DNA of 5,862 nucleotides, taken from positions 1-5,862 of the forward strand of contig SBHI01000033.1 of NCBI GenBank assembly GCA_006226225.1. Direction: 5' to 3'. The notes under the pieces were generated by a model. That model made no database searches. It was given only the letters and a program-made list of their open reading frames with translations, and was not told the origin of the DNA. This stretch comes from Alphaproteobacteria bacterium (GTDB lineage: Bacteria; Pseudomonadota; Alphaproteobacteria; Micavibrionales; CSBR16-224). Below, one piece after another: positions 1-5,839 of the stretch (the stretch's first letter is position 1; each line of letters opens with the position of its first letter). The translations under genes and the position numbers were made by a program.

Positions 1-276
1 CTGCAGGATGAGCAGGCGCAAGCCGTCGCAAGCGGCATCAGCGAATGTATAGACGGTATTCGCCAGCAAGGTGGCGACAACACAAAAGCCGTTCGTACTG
101 TGCAAGTGTTTTTGAATGGAACGGGCGTGGATAAAAAGGTAGAGCAAGCCGTATGCCTGACCTGTCTGGATGCGCTAAAGCCTAAAAACTCCGCGCCGCA
201 AGCCACCTCCAGCGCACCGAAAAACAATACAACGACTGCACCGCGCAAAAATCCACCTTCCGGCGGCATGAAATAA
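1..276 (+). CDS. 3' end of an unrecognised protein with a CxxC motif and a low-complexity tail (partial)
   Basis: Reading frame 1 is open from the first base to a TAA at 274-276, giving 91 residues with no start in the window, so the gene begins upstream. I do not recognise the family. The first 60 residues look folded, with Cys at residues 16, 52 and 55 of the visible part; the last two form a CLTC motif. Residues 61-91 are a disordered-looking tail rich in Pro, Thr, Ser, Asn and Lys that ends in GGMK. The stop is 14 nt before the M50B-like gene on the same strand, so the two are probably co-transcribed. A 91-codon open frame can occur by chance (about 1% for random sequence). The tight spacing to the next gene and the protein-like composition make a real gene more likely. 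The tail would suit an exported or membrane-attached protein, but that is only a guess. Confidence 0.6.
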   Translation: MQDEQAQAVASGISECIDGIRQQGGDNTKAVRTVQVFLNGTGVDKKVEQAVCLTCLDALKPKNSAPQATSSAPKNNTTTAPRKNPPSGGMK

Positions 277-290
277 GACCCGACGATTTC

Positions 291-1055
291 ATGAATAATA
301 CCTGGAAATTTATGGGCGCAGGGTTCCTGATTGCCGTTTTCCTAAACCTGCCGCTGTATCATTATATCCACGACATGGACTGGTTCTGGACGGAGAATTT
401 CGTCATGTCCGCGCTGGCGCTTTGCCTTGAATATATGACGACTTTTTTTCATGAGCTGGGCCATACGCTGTTCGCATGGCTATACGGCTATCCGACCATT
501 CCGGTTTTTGATTTCGCCCATGGCGGCGGCTTGGCGATCTCTGTCAGCGGTCAGAGTTATCTGATCAGGGGCGCCGCGCTGGTGATGATCGGTTACGGCG
601 CTTACATGCTGCGTGATTTTACGCCCTTTATGATCGGATTGGCTGTGCTGGGTATCTTTGTGCTGGCGACGAGTTTCAGCGAAGACACGCATATGAGCAT
701 AGTTGATTTTATGGGCCCCGGCGCGGAGGCACTGGTCGCCGGATTTCTGCTGACGCGCGCGCTGCTGGATATTTCCCCCGGCGGTGTGATGGAACGTTTG
801 CTGAATGCCGTTTTCGGTTTCGGCATGCTGTTGCAGGTTTTTATCAAAGGTTTTGCCCTGCTGCGCAATGATGCTTACCGCCTTGTCTATTTCGAACAAA
901 AAGGCACACACGGTTTTGGCGATTTCGATAAAATTTCCGAGCGTTTTCTATCGCTCGGCTTTGACGGTGTCGTAACGATCTGGCTGGCGCTGGCCTGTCT
1001 GTGCCTCATCGTTCCGTTCTTGCTGTACTGGAAAGACAAGCATTCCCGTGATTAA
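291..1055 (+). CDS. M50B-like multi-pass membrane protein with HELGH zinc motif
   Basis: A 254-residue, very hydrophobic protein with about six or seven candidate membrane segments (near residues 8-25, 37-53, 91-106, 112-128, 142-160, 172-190 and 227-247). The HELGH motif at residues 54-58 lies at the end of a membrane helix, as in M50 intramembrane zinc peptidases. H54 and H58 would bind zinc and E55 would be catalytic. It is followed by a short turn and a Gly-rich segment (HGGGLA, 77-82), as in M50B-like proteins. A GPGAEALVAG stretch (142-151) resembles the glycine-rich helix that follows in this group. The classical second motif with an LDG aspartate is not visible; D139 or D194 could supply a third ligand, but this is unproven. 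Peptidase activity is therefore inferred, and a substrate cannot be named. The start has no strong Shine-Dalgarno; Met8 at 312 is a possible alternative. The gene lies 14 nt after the preceding partial gene, and its stop overlaps that of the convergent DUF3592 gene. Confidence 0.8.
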   Translation: MNNTWKFMGAGFLIAVFLNLPLYHYIHDMDWFWTENFVMSALALCLEYMTTFFHELGHTLFAWLYGYPTIPVFDFAHGGGLAISVSGQSYLIRGAALVMIGYGAYMLRDFTPFMIGLAVLGIFVLATSFSEDTHMSIVDFMGPGAEALVAGFLLTRALLDISPGGVMERLLNAVFGFGMLLQVFIKGFALLRNDAYRLVYFEQKGTHGFGDFDKISERFLSLGFDGVVTIWLALACLCLIVPFLLYWKDKHSRD

Positions 1056-2785
1056 AGATTCAGCTGCTGCGCGATATATTTGATGGCGACATCGGCTTTG
1101 CTGGCGCCTTTCAACCCTTCGGCAATCGTCAGTTTTTCGCCCTGATTGCCGATTGCCCTGATCTCGTAAGACATCGTGATTTTTGTTCCCTGCTGCGATT
1201 GAAAGCTGGAATGCTTCACGATATCGGTGATCAAATCCTTACGCAGCTGACGACGCTTGACCGGAACACCGAAAACGGAACGCACCGTTTTCAAATAAAC
1301 GCCGTCCGTCATCACCAGCAGAGAATTGCCGAATGTGTAAAAACCGCCGATCACAATCAGGCTGCCAACCAGAATAAAAATTCCGCCCAGAAAATAGGAA
1401 GCCGCCTGCATCAATGCAAAGACACCGCTACCCGCAAAAATCAGGCCGATGACAATCAGAGACAATCCAAGCCCGATATTGCGTCCGGCAGGATAAAACA
1501 GCTCTGCCCCTGCCGCGCCAAAGCGCAGCGGAACCGTTTCCTTGATCGCAGTCTGCAAAATTTCCGCATTCTTGGCCTGCATCATGCCCAGCTCTCGATC
1601 CGGCAAGCTGCGCGAGCTTTTATGTTCCGTATCATAAACGGGGATATCATATTGGCGCATAAAGTCGGCTCCCGGCAGATCGGCATGCAGACCCAGCCGC
1701 CAGATATGACGTTCTTCATGCATCGAGGTCAGGTTTTCGGCATCGGATTCGTTCAAACCTGCGGGGATATTGAACTGGAAAAACACGCGCGTGCCCTGCG
1801 GCCCCGGCTCGGTATGCGCGTAAAGGCTGTCTTGCCATTTCGCGCTTTCGCGGTAGCGTCTTTCACTACCCGAGCGGCTGTAGCTGCCAGCAATATTTGT
1901 CAACGTCATCTCGAAACGCGTGGACGGATCATAGGGAAGTTTGACATCGACATAACCGCCGGCATGACCGCCGATCGCCGCCGGAAACGGATCCAATGTC
2001 AAAGGTGCAATACCGAAACGCCGCCATTCCCGCGTTGCCTTGATTGCAGCATAAATCAGCCCCAGCCCGACAATATTGAATATCAAGGCGATCAGTACCG
2101 CATTATTGTGTTTTTCAACAACCTCCTGATAGGCAATAAAAGGCAGATAGCAGGTCAGCGCGTTCCAGATGACGGCAAAAACCCACATCATTTTCATGCC
2201 GAATTTCGCGTCTGACAAAACAGTCGGCGACTGCCATTTATCATTCGCCAGCCACGGCTTGTCCTTAAATGCCGGATCGGACTCTGCCGCTTTGCGGCGG
2301 CTGCTGCCGCGCCAGATAAAATAAATAAAGCCGCCACCCACGCCGCAAAAAACAAGTCCGAAAACAGACACAAAACCCAACATGCCCCAGCGCATTTCCC
2401 GGTTTAAAATAGCCTCGCCCGGATTGGACGGATTCACATAGACGGGAACGGGTTCGTTCTGTTCATAGGCGCGTTCCAGCTTTCCGCCTAGATCCTGCTG
2501 AAACGATCCGATATTATCGCCGCCTTCGAAAACAGCCACGCGATCACCGCTATAGCGTTTGCCGCCGTAACTGTATTGATAAGAGGCATCAACGCTGTAG
2601 GTCGTGCCGCCTTCACTGTCTGTGGAGGATGTCAGCTTTGCCGCCGTTAGCTGTGCGGTCGTTTCATCCCAGTTTTGCATTCCGTGCCAGTCCATGACGG
2701 GACGCACACCCATCCAGATAAAAATACCGAAACCGGCCGCGAAAAAGATCAGGCCGAAAAGCGTTGGGAAAATTTTTTTTGTCAT
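1052..2785 (-). CDS. DUF3592-domain multi-pass membrane protein
   Basis: A 577-residue protein with a membrane helix at about 5-25 and a compact exported domain at about 38-130. It then has further helices at about 133-157, 196-217, 229-249, 437-459 and 463-482. The first loop matches my memory of DUF3592: a YQYSYGGKRYSGDRV beta hairpin (70-83), then a Tyr/Val strand and a PSNPGEAIL end (119-127). The loop at about 255-385 looks like a beta-sandwich, with Gly-rich GGHAGGYVDV (272-281), FFQFNIPAGL (335-344), an HIWRLGL strand (360-366) and IPVYD (381-385). This layout recurs in long DUF3592 proteins. The last 95 residues look like a small beta-rich cytoplasmic domain. An AGGGTG-type ribosome binding site sits just upstream of the ATG. 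A run of eight A begins within codon 2. It is the last gene of the minus-strand trio, 108 nt after the ankyrin-like gene. Family membership is fairly sure; function is unknown. Confidence 0.85.
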   Translation of the reverse strand: MTKKIFPTLFGLIFFAAGFGIFIWMGVRPVMDWHGMQNWDETTAQLTAAKLTSSTDSEGGTTYSVDASYQYSYGGKRYSGDRVAVFEGGDNIGSFQQDLGGKLERAYEQNEPVPVYVNPSNPGEAILNREMRWGMLGFVSVFGLVFCGVGGGFIYFIWRGSSRRKAAESDPAFKDKPWLANDKWQSPTVLSDAKFGMKMMWVFAVIWNALTCYLPFIAYQEVVEKHNNAVLIALIFNIVGLGLIYAAIKATREWRRFGIAPLTLDPFPAAIGGHAGGYVDVKLPYDPSTRFEMTLTNIAGSYSRSGSERRYRESAKWQDSLYAHTEPGPQGTRVFFQFNIPAGLNESDAENLTSMHEERHIWRLGLHADLPGADFMRQYDIPVYDTEHKSSRSLPDRELGMMQAKNAEILQTAIKETVPLRFGAAGAELFYPAGRNIGLGLSLIVIGLIFAGSGVFALMQAASYFLGGIFILVGSLIVIGGFYTFGNSLLVMTDGVYLKTVRSVFGVPVKRRQLRKDLITDIVKHSSFQSQQGTKITMSYEIRAIGNQGEKLTIAEGLKGASKADVAIKYIAQQLNL

Positions 2786-2789
2786 GACA

Positions 2790-2793
2790 CCCT
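2790..2793 (-). promoter_or_regulatory. Ribosome binding site of the DUF3592 gene
   Basis: On the minus strand AGGG (continuing as AGGGTG) lies four bases before the ATG. The spacing is short but usable, and this supports the start at 2785. Confidence 0.5.
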
Positions 2794-2842
2794 GATGGTT
2801 TTTATTGCATGGAAAGCAGTGCGGGAAACGCCGCGCCCTTCA

Positions 2843-2871
2843 AGTCTATTGGAAAGGGTTTTCGTTGTCAC
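2843..2871 (-). promoter_or_regulatory. Weak candidate promoter before the DUF3592 gene
   Basis: In the 108-nt gap between the ankyrin-like gene and the DUF3592 gene, the minus strand reads GTGACA (2871-2866), a 17-nt spacer, then TAGACT (2848-2843). These match the sigma-70-type consensus at five and four of six positions. The gap is longer than the 23 nt separating the first two genes of the trio, so a second promoter is reasonable. A match of this quality can occur by chance. No terminator hairpin is visible in the gap, so read-through from upstream is also likely. Confidence 0.25.
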
Positions 2872-2893
2872 CTTTGTAGTAAGAGAAGATGTT

Positions 2894-3406
2894 TTAGCGG
2901 CGAAACTGCTTGGTGCGGCGCGGACGTTTGCGCGGCTTGGGCTTTTTCTGCAAATGTTTTGCGGCTTCGCGGTTGAAGGCTTCCATATTTTCCGACATTT
3001 TCGCATCGATTTTGTCACGGATGGATTTATAGACTTTGTTCTCGCGCGTGACATGGCCGCCTGCGATAACTTTCAATTCGCTGACCGCACCATATTCGAT
3101 GGTTTTGATGAAAGAGGCTGCTTCCGGACGTGCCAGAAACATATCGACAACATTTTCCTTACCGTCGCGCGCGGATTCCTCAAAGACCTTGCGTGCCGCA
3201 AAAGTCTCGAGCTTCGCGCCTTTATCCAGCAGAAACTCAACAAAATCCTCGCCACCGCGCAGATGGGCGTAATACAGCATGATACCGTCACAGGCATTCA
3301 CATCAATCGGCACACCGCCTTTATCGGCCTGATTGATAACGGCTTTGGCCGCATCGAATTCTTCGGCTTTGATAAGGTTCAGAACGATTTGTTCTTCGCT
3401 GCGCAT
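2894..3406 (-). CDS. Small ankyrin-repeat-like protein with a basic C-terminal tail
   Basis: A 170-residue soluble protein with no signal peptide or membrane segment. Residues 1-115 read as short paired helices with ankyrin-style features. One is EEFDAAKAVINQADKGGVPIDVN (15-37), with D36 leading into a turn. Another is GGEDFVEFLLDKGAKLET (51-68), which has the typical FLLDKGA helix end. Residues 81-114 may hold a third, degenerate unit. Ankyrin repeats normally bind other proteins, so a partner-binding role is inferred. Residues 120-150 look helical and charged. The last 17 residues contain 11 Lys/Arg interspersed with Pro, which could bind nucleic acid, ribosomes or acidic membrane lipid. 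The start is well supported by AGGAG seven bases upstream. The gene is 23 nt after the 237-aa membrane protein gene and almost certainly shares its transcript. A long antisense frame over the same bases is a shadow. Confidence 0.75.
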   Translation of the reverse strand: MRSEEQIVLNLIKAEEFDAAKAVINQADKGGVPIDVNACDGIMLYYAHLRGGEDFVEFLLDKGAKLETFAARKVFEESARDGKENVVDMFLARPEAASFIKTIEYGAVSELKVIAGGHVTRENKVYKSIRDKIDAKMSENMEAFNREAAKHLQKKPKPRKRPRRTKQFRR

Positions 3407-3413
3407 GAGTGTA

Positions 3414-3418
3414 CTCCT
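3414..3418 (-). promoter_or_regulatory. Strong ribosome binding site of the ankyrin-like gene
   Basis: The minus strand carries AGGAG seven bases before the ATG at 3406. It lies in the 23-nt gap after the preceding gene's stop. It fixes the start codon and shows that the minus strand is the coding one here. Confidence 0.75.
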
Positions 3419-3429
3419 AATATAATGGT

Positions 3430-4143
3430 TTAGTGCTTGGGTTTAACACGGCGTTCCGGCTTTTGTCGAGCCAAATCGCGCAGTTTCCGGTTGCTTTCCA
3501 TCATCATTGGCAGAAATGCAAAAAGCATCCCGAACAGCATAATCGGCAATATTTCGAATTTATCATTTGCATCACGCGAAACGGAATAATGGATATCGCT
3601 TAATGTCGAGGTCACACCGTTATTCTCCAGGCTGGCTTCGGCGCGCGCTTCACGCAGGAAACCGTAATCCTCAATTTCAAGACAAGGATGAACATCCTTT
3701 GCCGGAATTGTGTGTTCTTCAAATCTGGACATCAGCTCTTCCGCCTGACTTTCCGATAAAGCAGGGTTCAGCAGAATACTGGCCAGCACGCCGCCCGCCT
3801 CTTCTTTAAAACTCTCTAGCGCCTTATAGCGCTCGCTGTTCAATTCCTGAATGCCGCTGCCGCGAAAATCGCCGTTTTCAATACGGGTCGTCAATGCGCC
3901 GACGGAGGTTTTATACTGTTCTTCCAGCTGGGCAATATTCCCGGAATATTGCGTATACGCCGCTTCGGTAAACTCCGTCGTCTGGTTATCCGTCATTTCA
4001 TCGGCGATCATATAACCGCCACCGCCAAGCGTACCACTAGCCATTACAGCCGACAAGATCGCAGCCGTGCCGGTTTTATTCACCATGAGATCAGCGAATT
4101 TATGGCGCAAACTGCGCAGGGGATAGGACGGGTCTTCAAACAT
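3430..4143 (-). CDS. Two-TM membrane protein of unknown function
   Basis: I do not recognise the family of this 237-residue protein. The N-terminus (1-23) is short and basic. A first hydrophobic segment lies at about 25-47, with a glycine run at 40-43. The loop at 48-196 is hydrophilic and mostly helical, with heptad-like stretches at about 56-88 and 98-120. A second membrane helix at about 197-216 (Met/Leu/Phe-rich) is followed by a strongly basic tail (219-237). Basic residues on both ends predict cytoplasmic termini and a periplasmic loop of about 150 residues. The loop has one cysteine (C154) and acidic patches. It is the first gene of a minus-strand trio and has a strong promoter about 45-70 bases upstream. 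The ribosome binding site is weak (a GAAAGA-like stretch); Met20 is a possible later start but also lacks a Shine-Dalgarno. A scaffold or sensor role is conceivable but not shown. Confidence 0.75.
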   Translation of the reverse strand: MFEDPSYPLRSLRHKFADLMVNKTGTAAILSAVMASGTLGGGGYMIADEMTDNQTTEFTEAAYTQYSGNIAQLEEQYKTSVGALTTRIENGDFRGSGIQELNSERYKALESFKEEAGGVLASILLNPALSESQAEELMSRFEEHTIPAKDVHPCLEIEDYGFLREARAEASLENNGVTSTLSDIHYSVSRDANDKFEILPIMLFGMLFAFLPMMMESNRKLRDLARQKPERRVKPKH

Positions 4144-4186
4144 TTCTACAGTATCTTTCGCCGTTTTCTTTGGAATGCAGGGCTTA

Positions 4187-4216
4187 TTTATAGCACAGAT
4201 TTTTATTATATGTCAA
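4187..4216 (-). promoter_or_regulatory. Strong promoter of the minus-strand trio
   Basis: The minus strand reads TTGACA (4216-4211), 17 bases, then CTATAA (4193-4188). In the enteric frame the -10 is TATAAA with an 18-base spacer, and it is preceded by TG one base upstream (extended -10). This fits both the general sigma-70 and the alphaproteobacterial consensus. Transcription would start near 4180, leaving a leader of about 37 nt before the ATG at 4143. Confidence 0.75.
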
Positions 4217-4230
4217 ATAATATAACGGTC

Positions 4231-4259
4231 TTTGCACCTGCTGCCGCCGCGTCTATACT
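4231..4259 (+). promoter_or_regulatory. Promoter of ridA and the Ldh2-family gene
   Basis: TTTGCA (4231-4236) is followed after 17 bases by TATACT (4254-4259); read the alphaproteobacterial way, the -10 is CTATAC at 4253-4258. The -10 is good and the -35 moderate. Transcription would start near 4266, about 29 nt before the ridA ATG. The -35 is only 14 bases from the -35 of the divergent promoter, so one bound protein could affect both. Confidence 0.5.
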
Positions 4260-4280
4260 TATGCTGCCGACACGCAACAG

Positions 4281-4285
4281 AAGGA
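4281..4285 (+). promoter_or_regulatory. Ribosome binding site that sets the ridA start
   Basis: AAGGA lies nine bases before the ATG at 4295. The open frame extends upstream to another ATG at 4232, but that codon overlaps the promoter -35 and has no Shine-Dalgarno. The homologous RidA N-terminus also begins at 4295. Confidence 0.7.
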
Positions 4286-4294
4286 ACAAAGAAC

Positions 4295-4678
4295 ATGACG
4301 GAAAAGATCATTATTTCAACAAAACGCGCCCCCGCCGCCATCGGCCCTTATTCACAGGCCGTCAATGAAAACGGCACGATATATCTGTCGGGACAAATCC
4401 CGCTGGATCCGAAAAGCGGCGAGCTGGTGTCAGGCGGTTTTGAAGCCGCCGCCGTGCAGGTTTTCGAAAACCTGTCCGCCGTTGCATCAGCTGCGGGCGG
4501 TTCAATGTCGGATTTTGTTAAACTGACAATCTATTTGACCGATTTTGACAATTTTCCGGTTGTGAACAATGTCATGCAGCGTTATTTCCGTGAACCCTAC
4601 CCTGCGCGCGCCACCATTGCCGTGAAAGCCCTGCCGCTGGGGGCAGAGATCGAAATCGACGGCATCATGGTGCTGTAA
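4295..4678 (+). CDS. ridA: RidA family enamine/imine deaminase
   Basis: A 127-residue protein, the usual length for RidA (YjgF/YER057c/UK114 family). RidA is a cytosolic homotrimer that hydrolyses reactive enamines and imines, such as 2-aminoacrylate released by PLP-dependent dehydratases, to 2-keto acids plus ammonia. This protects PLP enzymes from damage. The family landmarks are present: APAAIGPYSQAV (12-23), LSGQIPLDP (31-39), the VKLTIYLTD strand (75-83), PARATIAV (103-110) and GAEIEID (116-122). R105 is the key substrate-binding arginine and E120 the conserved acidic residue; both fall at the same positions as in E. coli RidA by my recollection. Y19 corresponds to the conserved active-site tyrosine region. 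It is the first gene of a pair: the next ATG is 2 nt after its stop. With R105 present it should belong to the active archetypal group, although I cannot exclude a related Rid subgroup with a different imine preference. Confidence 0.93.
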   Translation: MTEKIIISTKRAPAAIGPYSQAVNENGTIYLSGQIPLDPKSGELVSGGFEAAAVQVFENLSAVASAAGGSMSDFVKLTIYLTDFDNFPVVNNVMQRYFREPYPARATIAVKALPLGAEIEIDGIMVL

Positions 4679-4680
4679 CA

Positions 4681-5754
4681 ATGGGGCAGAAAGATTATCC
4701 TGTTATCGCGGCAGACATGTTGCAGGATTTCGCCGCGAAAATTCTGGAGGGTGGCGGCTTTACCCATGAGGAATCCGTCATCACGGCCAAAAGCCTCGTG
4801 CTGGCCAATCTGATGGGGCATGATTCCCACGGCGTCATTCGCGTGATGGAATATACCTCCTTTCTGCATAAGGGCTTGGTCAAAAGCGGTGTTGATCTGA
4901 AAATCCTGAAAAACAGCAGCGGCAGCTGCGTTGCCGATGCCCGTCTGGGACTGGGGCAGGTACAAATGCCGCGTTTCCTTGATATTCTGATGCCAAAAGC
5001 TGCGGAACATGGCGTCGCCAGCGGCGCGTTATATCATACCGGTCATACCGGACGGCTGGGGGAATGGGCGGAATATGCCGCCGGAAAAGGCTATGCGTTT
5101 TTTATGTCGGTGAATGATAACGGCGCATTGGGCTGTGTTGCACCGCCGGGTGGCAAGACCGCTTTTAGCAGCACCAATCCGCTGGCTTTTGGTATTCCGC
5201 TGAAAGACGGCGAGAGTTTTACCATTGATATGGCGACCAGCGCCGCCGCCATCGGCAAAATCCGCCTTGCCCATATGTCAGGAGAGACTGTTCACGAAGG
5301 ACTGATACAGGATGCTGACGGCCACCCGACCACTGACCCCGCCGTATTGTTCGAAGAACCGCAAGGAAGTTTACTGACGGCAGGTGGACATAAAGGCTTT
5401 GCCCTGTCATTGATGATGGACTGTCTTGCCGCCGGATTATCGGGCGGCAATATGCCGCCCGCTCCTGACGGCGCGCCACTGGTGAATAATGCCACCGTCA
5501 CAATCTGGGATCCGCAACATTTCGCCGGACTGGCCCATATGCAAAGCGAGGCTAAAAAATATCTGGATTTCGTACGCCATATCCCGCCGCGCGATCCGGA
5601 CAGCCCCGTGCGCATTCCAGGTGACCGCGCCAAGGCAAGCTATGCCGCCCGTCTGAAAAACGGCATCCCCTTAAGCCGCGGCACAGTCGCGGAACTGATC
5701 CGGCGCGCGGAAAAATTCGGTATTGCCATTCCGCACAATATCCCGTCATTTTGA
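4681..5754 (+). CDS. Ldh2-family 2-hydroxyacid/2-keto acid oxidoreductase, HcxB (YbiC)-like
   Basis: A full-length 357-residue member of the malate/L-lactate dehydrogenase type 2 family, which is unrelated to classical Rossmann-fold LDH/MDH. These cytosolic NAD(P)H enzymes reduce 2-keto acids (and cyclic imines in the DpkA branch) or oxidise 2-hydroxy acids. Landmarks in order are ANLMGHDSHGVIR (42-54, catalytic-site S49/H50), GHTGRLGEWAEYAA (121-134), VAPPGGK (153-159), STNPLAFGIP (164-173), DMATSAAAIGK (183-193), DADGHPTTDPAV (211-222), GSLLTAGGHKGFAL (229-242), LSGG (253-256) and IPGDRA (312-317). The GRLGEWAE motif, the GSLLT-xx-HKG motif and the C-terminal GIPLSRG resemble E. coli YbiC/HcxB, a hydroxycarboxylate dehydrogenase, more than AllD, ComC or DpkA; this is from memory. 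The exact substrate is unknown. The start aligns with the family N-terminus. The ribosome binding site is only GGTG inside ridA, so translation is probably coupled to ridA. Confidence 0.9.
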   Translation: MGQKDYPVIAADMLQDFAAKILEGGGFTHEESVITAKSLVLANLMGHDSHGVIRVMEYTSFLHKGLVKSGVDLKILKNSSGSCVADARLGLGQVQMPRFLDILMPKAAEHGVASGALYHTGHTGRLGEWAEYAAGKGYAFFMSVNDNGALGCVAPPGGKTAFSSTNPLAFGIPLKDGESFTIDMATSAAAIGKIRLAHMSGETVHEGLIQDADGHPTTDPAVLFEEPQGSLLTAGGHKGFALSLMMDCLAAGLSGGNMPPAPDGAPLVNNATVTIWDPQHFAGLAHMQSEAKKYLDFVRHIPPRDPDSPVRIPGDRAKASYAARLKNGIPLSRGTVAELIRRAEKFGIAIPHNIPSF

Positions 5755-5773
5755 CATATCTTCATTGACATAT
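5751..5773 (+). repeat. Tandem TTGACATAT direct repeat
   Basis: Two exact copies of TTGACATAT lie at 5751-5759 and 5765-5773, with a 14-base period. The second supplies the -35 of the downstream promoter. The first contains the TGA stop of the Ldh2-family gene and has no matching -10. A third copy lies on the minus strand at 4216-4208 in the divergent promoter. Confidence 0.7.
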
Positions 5774-5792
5774 TGCCGCGCCGATGCTACAT
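5765..5792 (+). promoter_or_regulatory. Promoter of the last gene
   Basis: TTGAC (5765-5769), 17 bases, then CTACAT (5787-5792) match the alphaproteobacterial pattern TTGAC-N17-CTATAT at all but one position. It begins 11 bases after the Ldh2-family stop codon. Transcription would start near 5799, giving a leader of about 40 nt. There is no terminator hairpin between the genes, so read-through could add to expression. Confidence 0.65.
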
Positions 5793-5822
5793 AGATTCTT
5801 TGTCACAGTTACGACCCGGGTA

Positions 5823-5830
5823 AAGAGAGG
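5823..5830 (+). promoter_or_regulatory. Ribosome binding site of the last gene
   Basis: AAGAGAGG lies nine bases before the ATG at 5840. Together with the upstream promoter it supports this start codon. Confidence 0.6.
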
Positions 5831-5839
5831 TTCTACATC

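Noticed and set aside
1199..2215. 338-codon plus-strand open frame antisense to the DUF3592 gene
   Set aside because: Its product is rich in His, Gln, Arg and Cys with no hydrophobic pattern or family motif, as expected of a shadow frame. The opposite strand has clear membrane helices and DUF3592 features.
2821..2840. Possible GC-rich hairpin (GCGG...CCGC) between the ankyrin-like and DUF3592 genes as a terminator
   Set aside because: The stem is only about four base pairs and no T-run follows on the minus strand, so it does not qualify as an intrinsic terminator.
2675..3433. 252-codon plus-strand open frame across the ankyrin-like gene and the start of the DUF3592 gene
   Set aside because: It crosses two supported genes and an intergenic gap, has no ribosome binding site and gives an unrecognisable Phe-rich product. 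The minus-strand gene has AGGAG and ankyrin-like helices.
4232..4294. Upstream ATG that would extend RidA by 21 residues
   Set aside because: The added residues are absent from RidA proteins and the codon overlaps the -35 of the promoter. AAGGA supports the ATG at 4295.
3949..4368. 139-codon plus-strand open frame running through the divergent promoter region
   Set aside because: It overlaps the 237-aa gene antisense and ridA out of frame, has no ribosome binding site and covers both promoters.
4597..5010. 137-codon minus-strand frame antisense to the ridA/Ldh2-family junction
   Set aside because: It lies opposite two genes with clear family motifs, and its product has no recognisable pattern.
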